NCBI RefSeq assembly: GCF_025154015.1
Contig: NZ_JAOAMV010000004.1
Location: forward strand, 1-64,000
DNA length: 64,000 nucleotides
From: Tsuneonella litorea
Lineage (GTDB): Bacteria; Pseudomonadota; Alphaproteobacteria; Sphingomonadales; Sphingomonadaceae
Direction of reading: 5' to 3'
Part shown: positions 18,009-26,213 of the stretch, one piece after another
Layout of the letters: every line of letters begins with the position of its first letter
Numbering within the stretch: position 1 is the first letter of the stretch
Position numbers and translations under genes: made by a program
The notes under the pieces: model-generated
Told to the model about the DNA's origin: nothing
Database searches by the model: none
Seen by the model: only the letters and a program-made list of their open reading frames with translations

Positions 18009-19685
18009 CTATTCGAACGGCTCGCCCACCGGGGCGCCGTCGACGTAGATCTGCCGCAGGGTCCGTTCGCGCACCTCTACCTTCGCGGAGGAAATGTCCC
18101 GGATCTGTGCGGGGGGAAGCGGCGGCGGCGGGGTCAGTTCCTTGCCCGACGGGTCCAGGGCGAGCCGGTGCACCCCGTCGCCCGCCACAAGGGCCACCTG
18201 GCGGGTGGCGCCGTCGCTCCCGAGGTCGAGCGCGACGCAGCCTCCGCGGCAGAACCACCGCTGCCGCCCGACCTGTTCGTTCACTTTCGCCCGCAGTTCG
18301 GGATCGTCGAACCGGAAGTCGACCTCGACCGGGGCGTCCGGATCGATGCGCGCGCGCGCGCGATGCTCCTCGATCAGCTTTGCGTCCCTGATCGCAAGCC
18401 GTGCCCGTTTCTCGATGGCCGGGTTGCTCGACTTCGCGAGCTTCGCCACTGCCTTGCGCCCCGCGGCGCCGAACCGCGTCTGCAGCGCGTCGAAATCGAA
18501 CTTGTCGACGGCAACCGCCCCGCTGTCGAGGCGGGCGAGCTGCTGGCGCGCGGCTATCGCGCCAAAGTCGAGGATCGGCAGCGCGAGCAGCAGCGCGACC
18601 CCGCTGATAAGGACCGCGAGGTGCAGATTCGCGCGGCGCAGGTTGCCCTGCCAGTCGCCTCTCCAGCCGCGCATGACGGCGACGAACCACGCGAGGCCAT
18701 AGGCCGTCGCCACCGCGATCGCGACGAGGCCCCACAGCCGCTCGGGACTTAGCCCGTGCTGCGCGATGCGGGTGCCCATCGAGATTGCGGCAAAGACCGT
18801 CAGCGGCAGGATCGACAGCGCAAGCGCCTGTCCCGCGACGCGCAGCACCCGGTTGCCCGACATCGCCGCATCACCTTCGCGCAGGATCGCGTTGGCGAGC
18901 ACCCAGGCGCCCGCCGCGCAGAGCAGCAGGATCGGCGTCGCGCGGCGGGTCGCCTCCCACAACACGTCGGGGCCGGACACGATCATGGCGACGAGAAACA
19001 CCGCCAGCCCCGCCGCGAGCGGAACGGCGAGGATCGACAGCACTACCATGACCACGTTCCTCAGCGTGCCGATGATCCCGATTTCGTTCCGCAGCGTCCC
19101 CAGCGCCGCGCCGAATGCCGCGCCGGAGAAGCTCCAGCCGAACCAGCCCTCCCGCAGCAGTTCTTCCAGGAAGTCGACCTTCAGGAGTTGAAACAGTTCG
19201 GACAGGAGCAATAGCAGGAGCCACGAGGCGCCGAGGAAAGCGAGGCTGCCCGCGCCGCAGATCGCATCGTTCCATACGTTGCGGTGCACCCGCTCGTAAG
19301 GCGTTGCCCAGCGGGTGCGGTGAAAATCACACTGGAACAGCGGCAGCGCGAGCCCGGTGGCGATGAGGCCCGCAAGAAAGCCGTACTCGGGATCGGCGAT
19401 CGCGTCGCCTGCCCCCACCGCGCGCCAGGCGAGGCCCGCCATGACCAGGCCGACGATGGCCGCGAATGCCAGCGGTTCCTTCCACCGGTCGCGTTCCACC
19501 GTGAACCCGAAGGCCACGGGCGCGAAGAAGAACAGGGCGCTCGCGGCCGCCTGCCAGCCGACTTTCGTGCCCGGTCCCTCGCCCCCGCCGACGAGGTCGA
19601 TCAGGAGTCCGGCGACGAGCCCGGTGGCGGCAAGCAGCCAGGGCAGTTGCGACCAGTCGCGGGATTGGGTGTCGGCTTCGGTCAT
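18009..19685 (-). CDS. DUF4153 family multi-pass membrane protein
   Basis: A 558-aa protein with about ten hydrophobic segments over residues 12-390, then a soluble, charged C-terminal domain of roughly 170 residues. The architecture and blocks such as HRNVWNDAI and TRRATPILLLCA match the DUF4153 family, whose function is unknown. The C-terminal part (ARIDPDAPVEVDFRFDD onward, with RWFCRGGC and PPPPLPPAQ) probably faces the periplasm, as inferred from the even number of segments. It is monocistronic, 48 bp beyond gatC on the same strand. Confidence 0.75.
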   Translation of the reverse strand: MTEADTQSRDWSQLPWLLAATGLVAGLLIDLVGGGEGPGTKVGWQAAASALFFFAPVAFGFTVERDRWKEPLAFAAIVGLVMAGLAWRAVGAGDAIADPEYGFLAGLIATGLALPLFQCDFHRTRWATPYERVHRNVWNDAICGAGSLAFLGASWLLLLLLSELFQLLKVDFLEELLREGWFGWSFSGAAFGAALGTLRNEIGIIGTLRNVVMVVLSILAVPLAAGLAVFLVAMIVSGPDVLWEATRRATPILLLCAAGAWVLANAILREGDAAMSGNRVLRVAGQALALSILPLTVFAAISMGTRIAQHGLSPERLWGLVAIAVATAYGLAWFVAVMRGWRGDWQGNLRRANLHLAVLISGVALLLALPILDFGAIAARQQLARLDSGAVAVDKFDFDALQTRFGAAGRKAVAKLAKSSNPAIEKRARLAIRDAKLIEEHRARARIDPDAPVEVDFRFDDPELRAKVNEQVGRQRWFCRGGCVALDLGSDGATRQVALVAGDGVHRLALDPSGKELTPPPPLPPAQIRDISSAKVEVRERTLRQIYVDGAPVGEPFE

Positions 19686-19772
19686 GCGCGCTCCTCGGTG
19701 TTACCGGAACGCGAGTACCCCAAGCGGGCCCTCAAGGCATGAGAAACGCGTGAGGCCTTGCTGAAAAGCGCG

Positions 19773-20333
19773 CTATTGCGGCGCGTCGGGCTGCTGGCCC
19801 GGCTGGCCCTGCTGCGCCTGCTGCATCATCTGCTGGAGCACCTGGAAACGGCGCTGCGCGTCTTCCTCGCTCATGAAATCGACCAGCTCGACCTCGAACA
19901 CGAGATCGGCGTTGGGCGGGATCGGCGCGCCCTGGGGCGGGCTGGCGCCATAGCCCTTGTCGGCCGGAATGTGCAGCACGTACTTGCCGCCCTTCTGCAT
20001 CTGCTGAAGGCCCTCGGCGAAACCGGGAACCACGCCCGAGACCTGCATCGGCATCCCATCGGGAATGATCCCGTTGGTCGGGAACGGCAATTCGCGCGAA
20101 CGGTCGAACTCGGTCCCGTCGGCAAGCTTGCCGACGTACTTGATAAAGACGACGTCGCTCGCGCCCGGGCTGGGTCCGGTGCCCTCGGTCAGGGTTTCGA
20201 CCTCGACGCCCGCGGGCACGCTGGCCCAGGCGATGCCGGCACCCAGCACGATCGCCGCGGCGACGCCGAGCCACAGCTTGGTCAGCGAGCCCTTCGCGAT
20301 CGGCTGAAGGGGGACACGGGTGATCTCGGTCAT
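19773..20333 (-). CDS. FKBP-type peptidyl-prolyl cis-trans isomerase, membrane-anchored
   Basis: Folding catalyst of the FKBP family, 186 aa. A single N-terminal hydrophobic segment (about 19-38) follows a short positive head and should anchor the enzyme in the inner membrane with the domain in the periplasm. The FKBP core shows VFIKYVGKLADGTEFDRS, VPGFAEGLQQMQKGGK, HIPADKGYG and FEVELVDF. The C-terminus is a Gln-rich tail. It lies downstream of rpsU on the same strand but behind a strong terminator, so it probably has its own promoter. Confidence 0.92.
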   Translation of the reverse strand: MTEITRVPLQPIAKGSLTKLWLGVAAAIVLGAGIAWASVPAGVEVETLTEGTGPSPGASDVVFIKYVGKLADGTEFDRSRELPFPTNGIIPDGMPMQVSGVVPGFAEGLQQMQKGGKYVLHIPADKGYGASPPQGAPIPPNADLVFEVELVDFMSEEDAQRRFQVLQQMMQQAQQGQPGQQPDAPQ

Positions 20334-20374
20334 GCGGCAGGTCCTGAATGAAGGGGCGCCGGATGACGCTCCGG

Positions 20375-20406
20375 AACGACAAGGGGCGCGGATTGCTCCG
20401 CGCCCC
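20375..20406 (-). terminator. rho-independent terminator of rpsU
   Basis: On the minus strand a perfect 10-bp stem (GGGGCGCGGA with TCCGCGCCCC, 20383-20406) is closed by a GCAA tetraloop. It is followed by TTGTCGTT, and it begins about 35 bases past the rpsU stop codon. It is one of the two clearest terminators in the window. Confidence 0.85.
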
Positions 20407-20440
20407 GATGCCTCAGTGCTGTGTCTGGTGCAAGTGGCGC

Positions 20441-20647
20441 TTACTTCGCGCCGTCGCGCTCCGCGCGCTTGCGCTCGAGCTTGCGGGCGCGGCGAACGGC
20501 GGCAGCCTTTTCGCGGGCGCGCTTCTCGCTCGGCTTCTCGTAGTGGCGACGCAGCTTCATTTCGCGATAGACGCCCTCGCGCTGCAGCTTCTTCTTGAGC
20601 GCGCGCAGGGCCTGGTCGACATTGTTATCGCGAACGATGATCTGCAT
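20441..20647 (-). CDS. rpsU: 30S ribosomal protein S21 (RpsU)
   Basis: Small basic ribosomal protein of 68 aa that helps the 30S subunit engage mRNA. It opens with [20 protein letters not shown] and continues with the [20 protein letters not shown] block typical of S21, then a Lys/Arg/Ala tail. The ATG at 20647 is fixed by this conserved N-terminus; the open frame extends 22 codons upstream without similarity. The 212-bp gap upstream, shared with the divergent crcB, contains an AT-rich run around 20720-20745 that probably holds the promoter. Confidence 0.97.
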   Translation of the reverse strand: MQIIVRDNNVDQALRALKKKLQREGVYREMKLRRHYEKPSEKRAREKAAAVRRARKLERKRAERDGAK

Positions 20648-20859
20648 AAAAAGTCCAACACCTCGAAATCGTTGAGACCAGAGCCCGCATCGTCTGGCGG
20701 GATATCGCCCCAAAGAGCAAAACTATACAAACATACGAAAAAAGCGGGGCTTCCGTTCCCGGCAGCCACCGAACCGGGGCGCCCTTAGCGCGACGCTTGC
20801 GATTCTGCAAGCACTGGCGAGGGTTTCGCGAGCCAACGCCTGCGGCTAAGGGCGGCCCG

Positions 20860-21276
20860 ATGGCTTTCCCCTCCCCCATACCTTCTCCGCTCGCCGCCAG
20901 CGCAATGGTCTTCGCCGGAGGCGGCGCCGGCGCCGTGCTGCGCTACCAGCTCGGCCGGACGATGACTCACTGGCTCGGCCCCAACGTGGTCACGGCGTTT
21001 CCCTGGGCGACGTTGGCGGCGAACGTCACGGGCAGCCTCGCGATGGGCTTGCTCGCCGGTTACCTCGCGCGGTTCGGCACCGGCGGCGAGCACTGGCGCC
21101 TGCTGATCGGGGTCGGCCTGCTGGGCGGCTTCACGACGTTTTCCGCATTCAGCCTCGAGCTGATGCTGCTGATCGAGCGGGGCCAGGCCGGCAGCGCCCT
21201 CTCCTATGCCGCGATCTCGGTGCTCGCGGGCCTTACCGGCCTTTACGTCGGCCTCATCGCGATGCGGTTGGCGTGA
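20860..21276 (+). CDS. crcB: fluoride efflux channel CrcB/FluC
   Basis: Small dual-topology membrane protein (138 aa) that dimerises into a fluoride-selective channel. Four hydrophobic helices are visible, with the GGGAGAVLRYQLG start, the WATLAANVTGSLAMGLL helix carrying the conserved Asn, and GLLGGFTTFSAFSLE with the Phe/Thr-Phe-Ser motif. ATG 20860 is preferred; ATG 20905 is an alternative closer to the family core. No fluoride riboswitch is convincing upstream. It starts a coupled run: its TGA shares a base with the next ATG. Confidence 0.93.
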   Translation: MAFPSPIPSPLAASAMVFAGGGAGAVLRYQLGRTMTHWLGPNVVTAFPWATLAANVTGSLAMGLLAGYLARFGTGGEHWRLLIGVGLLGGFTTFSAFSLELMLLIERGQAGSALSYAAISVLAGLTGLYVGLIAMRLA

Positions 21277-22403
21277 TGGCGGACGAGGTTCGCCAGTTCA
21301 CCGTTGCCGCCGACGACGACGGCGTGCGGCTCGACCGCTGGTTCAAGCGCAACCTGCCGCAGGTGGGGTTCGCCACGGTCAGCCGCTGGGCCCGCACGGG
21401 CCAGATCCGGGTCGACGGCAAGCGCGCCCGGCCCGAGGATCGACTCGCCACGGGGCAGGTCCTGCGGGTCCCGCCCGGCGGCGACCAGCCGCAGGCGGGA
21501 AAGGGGGCCAGGCCTGCGCCGAAACGCCGCGCGCTGTCCGCCGACGAGATCGCCGCCGCGCGCGCGATGGTGATCGAGGAAACCCCCGCGGCGATCGTGC
21601 TCAACAAGCCCCCCGGCCTCGCCACGCAGGGCGGAACCAAGACGACGCAGCACGTCGACGGCCTGCTCGATGCCTTCGTTGACGAGGGCGAGCCGCGCCC
21701 GCGGCTCGTCCACCGGCTCGACAAGGACACCTCGGGCGTGCTGCTGGTCGCGCGCACCCCGGGCAGCGCGGCGTTCTTTTCGAAGCGGTTCTCGGGTCGC
21801 AGCGCGAAGAAGGTCTACTGGGCGCTCGTCGCCGGCCGGCCCGAGGTATCGCACGGCCTGATCGAGGCGCCGCTCGCCAAGCAGCCGGGCACCGGCGGCG
21901 AGAAGATGCACGTCGACGAAGAGAACGGCCAGCCCGCGAAGACCCGCTACCGCGTGGTCGACCGCGCCGGGAACCGCGCCGCGTGGGTCGAATTGGAGCC
22001 GCTCACCGGGCGCACGCACCAGTTGCGCGCGCACATGGCGGCGATCGGCCACCCGATCGTGGGTGACGGCAAGTACGGCGGGCAGGACGCCTTCCTGACC
22101 GGCAGCATCAGCCGCAAGATGCACCTCCACGCGCGGCGGCTGATCATCGACAGCCCCAAGGGTGCAAAGATCGACGTCACCGCCGAGCTGCCCGAACACT
22201 TCGCCGCGACGATGGAGCAGCTCGGCTTCGACGTGAGCCTGAGCGACGCCTCACCCACCGAAGGCCCGCCCGAGCGCACCAAGGAGGAGAAAAAGCAGGC
22301 CGCGCGCCAGCACGCCAAGCAGGTGCGCAAGAGCAAGCCCACCCGCCGCGGCCGCGCCGGGGCCGGACCTGGCGCGAGGCCCCCGAAGAAGGGCAGGCGC
22401 TGA
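21276..22403 (+). CDS. RluC/RluD-family 23S rRNA pseudouridine synthase
   Basis: Converts specific uridines in large-subunit rRNA to pseudouridine. The 375-aa product has an N-terminal S4 RNA-binding domain (about 8-70), then the catalytic domain with HRLDKDTSGVLLVAR containing the catalytic Asp, and LTGRTHQLRAHMAAIGHPI. It is longer than usual: the last 50 residues are a Lys/Arg-rich tail (KEEKKQAARQHAKQVRKSK and beyond) that should bind RNA. The ATG at 21276 overlaps the crcB stop (TGATG); a GTG one codon earlier is possible. Site specificity is not readable from sequence. Confidence 0.92.
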   Translation: MADEVRQFTVAADDDGVRLDRWFKRNLPQVGFATVSRWARTGQIRVDGKRARPEDRLATGQVLRVPPGGDQPQAGKGARPAPKRRALSADEIAAARAMVIEETPAAIVLNKPPGLATQGGTKTTQHVDGLLDAFVDEGEPRPRLVHRLDKDTSGVLLVARTPGSAAFFSKRFSGRSAKKVYWALVAGRPEVSHGLIEAPLAKQPGTGGEKMHVDEENGQPAKTRYRVVDRAGNRAAWVELEPLTGRTHQLRAHMAAIGHPIVGDGKYGGQDAFLTGSISRKMHLHARRLIIDSPKGAKIDVTAELPEHFAATMEQLGFDVSLSDASPTEGPPERTKEEKKQAARQHAKQVRKSKPTRRGRAGAGPGARPPKKGRR

Positions 22404-23002
22404 TGCATCCCAATCCGCTGTTCCGCAGCGAGGATCGCGCGCTGCTGGAGGCGCTGGTCGACGAAGTCGGGTTCGGCATGGTCTTCGCCGCCACCCCGGA
22501 CGGACCGCGCGTGGCCCACGTGCCGCTCGTCCCGACCGGAGACGGGGCGATCCAGTTCCATCTCGCGCGCGGCAACGCGCTGACCAGGTGGCTGGGCGGG
22601 GAAACCGCGCTCGTCGTCGTCAACGGGCCCGACGCCTACGTCAGCCCGCGCTGGTACGCCGACCGCGCGACGGTGCCGACCTGGAACTATGTCGCGCTCG
22701 AGCTGGAAGGCCGCGTGCGGCGGATGGACGCCGACGGGCTCGAAGACCAGCTGCACGCGCTGATCGCGCGCAACGAGGGGCGGCTTGCCGGCGATCAGTG
22801 GTCGGCAAACGAAACCCCGCCCGACATGTGGCGCAAGCTGCTTGGCGGGATCGTCGGCTTCGAGATGGAGGTCCTCGCCTGGCGGCCGACGCTCAAGCTG
22901 TCGCAGAACAAGCCCGCCGCCGAGCGCGAATCGATCGCCGCCGGTCTCGACGCGGCCGGGTCCCCCGCCCTCGCCCAGCTCATGCGGACGCTCGGCGCGT
23001 GA
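22403..23002 (+). CDS. PaiB-type FMN-binding protein / negative regulator family
   Basis: A 199-aa protein of the FMN-binding split-barrel family that includes Bacillus PaiB. Supporting segments are the MHPNPLFR start, HVPLV, FHLARGNALTRWL, and YVSPRWYADRATVPTWNYV, which is the family hallmark. The end segment MLVLAW-type (here MEVLAWRPTLKLSQNK) also fits. Family members are annotated as transcriptional regulators on slim evidence; a redox or flavin role is equally possible. It overlaps the genes on both sides (TGATG upstream, GTGA downstream). Confidence 0.88.
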   Translation: MHPNPLFRSEDRALLEALVDEVGFGMVFAATPDGPRVAHVPLVPTGDGAIQFHLARGNALTRWLGGETALVVVNGPDAYVSPRWYADRATVPTWNYVALELEGRVRRMDADGLEDQLHALIARNEGRLAGDQWSANETPPDMWRKLLGGIVGFEMEVLAWRPTLKLSQNKPAAERESIAAGLDAAGSPALAQLMRTLGA

Positions 23003-23649
23003 GGCTTGCCGTGTTCGACTGCGACGGCACCCTCGTCGACGGGCAGGCGCCCGTGTGCGACGCGATGGAGGAGGCCTTCGCCGCGGCCGGACTCGCGGCG
23101 CCCGATCGCCACGCCGTCCGCCGGATCGTCGGTCTCAGCCTGCCGCAAGCGGTGCGCCGCCTCGCCCCCGACGCCCCGGCCGAGCGCCAGGCGGCGGCGG
23201 TCGAGGCCTACAAGCGCGCCTTTCGTGCCACGCGCGAGGCCGGGCGGCTGGAAGAGCCGCTGTTCGACGGGATCGAGGATCTCCTGCGCGGCCTGCACGC
23301 CGAAGGGTGGACGCTCGCGGTGGCGACCGGAAAATCCGACCGCGGCCTCGCCGCGTGCCTCGCGGGCCACGGCATCGCCGACCTGTTCGTGTCGCTCCAG
23401 ACCGCCGACAGGCACCCGTCCAAACCGCACCCCGCGATGCTCGAGGCCGCGCTGTTCGAGGCCGGGGCTTCGGCGGGCGAAGCGATGATGATCGGCGACA
23501 CCAGTTTCGACATGGCGATGGCGCGGGCCGCCGGGGTCCGGGCGATCGGCGTCTGCTGGGGCTACCACGCGGCCCGCGAACTGCACGAAGCCGGCGCCCA
23601 CGCGGTCGCCCGCCATGCGAGCGAACTGAAGGATATTCTCAATGGCTAG
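22999..23649 (+). CDS. HAD-superfamily phosphatase, phosphoglycolate-phosphatase-like
   Basis: Haloacid-dehalogenase hydrolase of 216 aa. Motif I is FDCDGTLVD at the N-terminus (nucleophile Asp), motif II ATGKSD, motif III lysine in SKPHPAML, and motif IV GDTSFDMAMA. A helical cap lies between motifs I and II, as in Gph-like enzymes, so a small phosphate ester is the likely substrate. The start is GTG at 22999, overlapping the previous stop (GTGA). It overlaps the next gene by 8 bp. Confidence 0.9.
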   Translation: MRLAVFDCDGTLVDGQAPVCDAMEEAFAAAGLAAPDRHAVRRIVGLSLPQAVRRLAPDAPAERQAAAVEAYKRAFRATREAGRLEEPLFDGIEDLLRGLHAEGWTLAVATGKSDRGLAACLAGHGIADLFVSLQTADRHPSKPHPAMLEAALFEAGASAGEAMMIGDTSFDMAMARAAGVRAIGVCWGYHAARELHEAGAHAVARHASELKDILNG

Positions 23650-23890
23650 CCGCCCCCCTGACGACCGGATGCGTGCCACCCCGCCGACCGACCGGGAGCG
23701 CGGGCGGTTTCTCGTGCTCAACGTCGTGCGCCTGAGCGGCGCCGCGCTCGTCCTCGTCGCGCTGCTCGTCCTCAACGGGGCGATCGGCCTGCCCGCCGTC
23801 GTCGGCTGGGTGTTCCTCGGCGTGGGCCTGCTCGACGTGTTCGTCGTCCCGCAGCTTCTCGCGCGCAAATGGCGGACGCCGCCCGAATGA
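23642..23890 (+). CDS. small two-helix membrane protein, unknown function
   Basis: An 82-aa protein with a charged N-terminus (about 1-23) followed by two hydrophobic helices, about 24-44 and 49-70, and a short basic end. I recognise no family. It is likely real because it is packed between a phosphatase and the ATP12 chaperone with overlaps on both sides (8 bp upstream, ATGA downstream). Its place suggests a helper of the chaperone or of membrane assembly, which is only inference. Confidence 0.65.
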   Translation: MASRPPDDRMRATPPTDRERGRFLVLNVVRLSGAALVLVALLVLNGAIGLPAVVGWVFLGVGLLDVFVVPQLLARKWRTPPE

Positions 23891-24612
23891 AACGGTTCTG
23901 GAAAATCGCTTCGGTCGACCAAAGCGAGGGAGGCTGGCGGGTCCTGCTCGACGGCCGCCCGATCCGCACACAGGCCGGCGGCGCGCCGCAGGTGGTGCCG
24001 ACACGCGCCGCGGCAGTCCTTCTCGCGCGGGAATGGGAAACACAGGGAGAGGACATCGTCCCGGAGGCTTTCGTGCTGCGCGACCTCGTCGATTACGCGA
24101 TCGACAGCGTGGCAGCGGCCCCTGGCGCGACGATCGACACCCTGCTGCGCTACGCCGAGACTGACACGCTGTGCTATCGCGCCGACCCGGACGAACCGCT
24201 GCACAAGCGGCAGTGGTCGGTCTGGGAGCCACTCGTCACCGCGTTCGAGGCGCGCGAAGGCGTCAAATTGGAACGGGTCAGCGGGATCGTCCACCGGCCC
24301 CAGCCGGACGAGACGCTGGCCGCGCTGCGCGCGCGCCTCGAACGGTTCGATCCCATCATGCTCGCGGCGCTCGAAGTGATGACCTCGCTGTCGGCCTCGC
24401 TCTGCGTGGGCCTGTCGGCGCTCGACCCGGCTGCCGACGCGCAGGCGCTGTGGGACGCGGCCGAGCTGGAGGAAGCCTGGCAGGTCGAGCTGTGGGGCAG
24501 CGACGACCTGGCGCAGCAGCGGCGCGACAAGCGCCGGGCCGACTTCCTGCGCGCGGCTGAGTTCGCCCGGTCGATCACGGAAGCTGATCGAAGCACAACA
24601 GCGTCCGCTTAG
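23887..24612 (+). CDS. ATP12-family F1F0-ATPase assembly chaperone
   Basis: A 241-aa relative of mitochondrial Atp12, which binds the F1 alpha subunit during ATP synthase assembly. It shows MKRFWKIASV at the start, then VLLDGRPIRTQ, LAREWETQG, the DTLCYRADPDEPL loop with RQWSVWEPL, and TSLSASLCVGLSALD. The ATG at 23887 overlaps the previous stop (ATGA); the longer upstream frame is unlikely. It ends the coupled run begun by crcB. In alphaproteobacteria the function is inferred from the mitochondrial homologue. Confidence 0.92.
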   Translation: MKRFWKIASVDQSEGGWRVLLDGRPIRTQAGGAPQVVPTRAAAVLLAREWETQGEDIVPEAFVLRDLVDYAIDSVAAAPGATIDTLLRYAETDTLCYRADPDEPLHKRQWSVWEPLVTAFEAREGVKLERVSGIVHRPQPDETLAALRARLERFDPIMLAALEVMTSLSASLCVGLSALDPAADAQALWDAAELEEAWQVELWGSDDLAQQRRDKRRADFLRAAEFARSITEADRSTTASA

Positions 24613-24754
24613 GTTTGGAATACGCTTCGAACGAATGCATGTCCTAAGCGCCGGTGAGCGTACGCCGGATTTGCAGGCGAAATCTTCCTACCCTCGAACA
24701 GGATTATTGTGGCAAACAAACCAGACTTGCTCTTGGTTCTCGGGAAACGGGTGA

Positions 24755-25381
24755 ATGGGCCTGAAAAACTGGGGTTTTCGCGGGCTCTGCCTTCTTCCGC
24801 TCGTCCCGGCGCTGCTTCTTCCAGGGCTTGGGGTTTTGGGGAGCTTGGCGGTCGTCGTCTTCACGCTTGTCTTCGTAGCCCAGGCACGAGCTCCGACGCT
24901 TTCCCTGAGCGGAGGCTACCCGGTTCGGGAGATTCTGCAGGGATTGGGTTTCGGGGTAATCGTGGCGCTCGCATCACACCTGCTGATCGAACCGATCGTC
25001 GAACAATGGACTGGGAAGACGATCGATCTAGGGGATCTGGGGGATATCGAAGGCAATCTGCCCAGCTTCCTTGTCCTTCTCGCCTTGGGCGTTCTTTTCG
25101 GCGGAATAATCGAGGAGCTGATATTCCGGGGCTTCGTAGTGGGCTGGGGATCGCGGGTATTCGGGGACGGTGCCGGCGTCTGGCTCGTCGCCTTGTCAGC
25201 CGGGGTGTTCGGATTGAGCCACCTGTACCAGAGCCTGCCGGGCGTCATAACGACCGGATTACTGGGACTGATATTCGGTTTGTTGTACCTTTGGAACAAG
25301 CGACGTTTGCTCGTGCCGATAGTGACTCACATGACCGTCAACACCTACAGTCTTACGCTCATGTATTTGGGCCTCTATTAG
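24755..25381 (+). CDS. CPBP-family intramembrane glutamic endopeptidase
   Basis: A 208-aa membrane protein of the CAAX-protease and bacteriocin-processing (CPBP/Abi) family. It has the catalytic EELIFRG (motif 1, E-E-x3-R), the FGLSHLYQ (motif 2, H), and HMTVNT (motif 3, H and N) set in hydrophobic helices, with about six helices in all. Family members process peptides, prenylated proteins or confer self-immunity; the role here is open. Codon use is unlike its neighbours: five ATA isoleucine codons in a short gene, plus many CTT and TTG. That suggests recent acquisition. It is monocistronic, 142 bp after the ATP12 gene, on the same strand. Confidence 0.85.
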   Translation: MGLKNWGFRGLCLLPLVPALLLPGLGVLGSLAVVVFTLVFVAQARAPTLSLSGGYPVREILQGLGFGVIVALASHLLIEPIVEQWTGKTIDLGDLGDIEGNLPSFLVLLALGVLFGGIIEELIFRGFVVGWGSRVFGDGAGVWLVALSAGVFGLSHLYQSLPGVITTGLLGLIFGLLYLWNKRRLLVPIVTHMTVNTYSLTLMYLGLY

Positions 25382-25601
25382 CGGGTGGAGTTAGCCCGCC
25401 AGAGACTGCGCTGGCCATCCGTCCACATTCCAGCCGCAACAAACCAAAGGCGGCCGATTGGCATCGCTTCCTAGAACACGGAGGTGATATTCATTCCGCT
25501 GATGTGCGCAAGAGGGCCGTCACGGGCCGATCTGGGTGCAAATCCGGACGCCCGAAATCGATTTCCCCCGAAAAAGGCGCCAGCGGACGGTCCGGACCGG
25601 T

Positions 25602-26213
25602 CTAACCGATCCAGTCGGCGACCTGGCCGGCGACTTCGTTCGCGGCCTGGTTGAGCGCGGTGCCGACCGGGGCCGCTTCCGGGGCCACGCCGGGGACGGT
25701 GGCCGAAAAGCGCCTGGTCATGACCTGCGTTCCATTGACGTCGCGCACCGCGTCGAAGGTGACCACCACGCTCGAGGTGCGCGCGTCGTAGCCGAAGTCG
25801 ATCAGCGTGCCGCGAAGCTGGTTCTTCGGCGTGAGTGCAGGATCGTCGTAGTCGATCACCAGGCGGCCGGTCTTCGCGCGGATCGTCTCGCCCAGCAGCT
25901 TGCGGAATAGACGCGTGGGCCGGTCGGCCCAGACCGCGTCCTTGAGATAGGCGATGCGGGTGTCGTCGATCTGGACGGGAACCCGGGTGACCGCGAGGCG
26001 CGCGGGCGCTTCGGGCTCGTTGACCTGGATCGCCTGCGCGATATCGCCGCTGATGGTGGTCCCGGCCGCGACGCTGGCGGTCGGGGTCAGCCCCAGCAGG
26101 TTTTCCGGCGCCTTGCCGCCCAGGCTGATGCAGCCGGCGAGCAGCAGGACGAGGGCCGAGGCCAGGGCGACGCGGGTGGTCTTCATCGGCGGTCTCATTT
26201 CGGTCTCAGTCAC
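25602..26213 (-). CDS. ABC-type transport auxiliary lipoprotein (PqiC-like)
   Basis: Outer-membrane-associated lipoprotein component of an Mla/MCE-type transporter, 203 aa. A lipobox-type signal, VALASALVLLLAGC, ends at Cys24. The body resembles the ABC-type auxiliary lipoprotein family (PqiC), with YLKDAVWADRPTRLFRKLL and FDAVRDVNGTQVM. The start is GTG at 26213 overlapping the mlaD-like stop (GTGA); ATG 26186 (MKTTR) gives a tidier signal peptide. It is the last gene of the four-gene transporter operon. The 220 bp beyond it toward the CPBP gene hold no gene I can support. Confidence 0.85.
   Translation of the reverse strand: MTETEMRPPMKTTRVALASALVLLLAGCISLGGKAPENLLGLTPTASVAAGTTISGDIAQAIQVNEPEAPARLAVTRVPVQIDDTRIAYLKDAVWADRPTRLFRKLLGETIRAKTGRLVIDYDDPALTPKNQLRGTLIDFGYDARTSSVVVTFDAVRDVNGTQVMTRRFSATVPGVAPEAAPVGTALNQAANEVAGQVADWIG

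Noticed and set aside
20797-20859. Possible fluoride riboswitch before crcB
   Set aside because: The leader has GGCGAGG and GGCGG-like pieces, but I cannot assemble the conserved pseudoknot and internal-loop pattern of the motif.
25382-25601. Possible gene or terminator between the CPBP gene and the Mla-type lipoprotein gene
   Set aside because: The 220-bp stretch has only fragments of open frame, and hairpins such as CGGTCCGGACCG lack a following T run in a fitting place.
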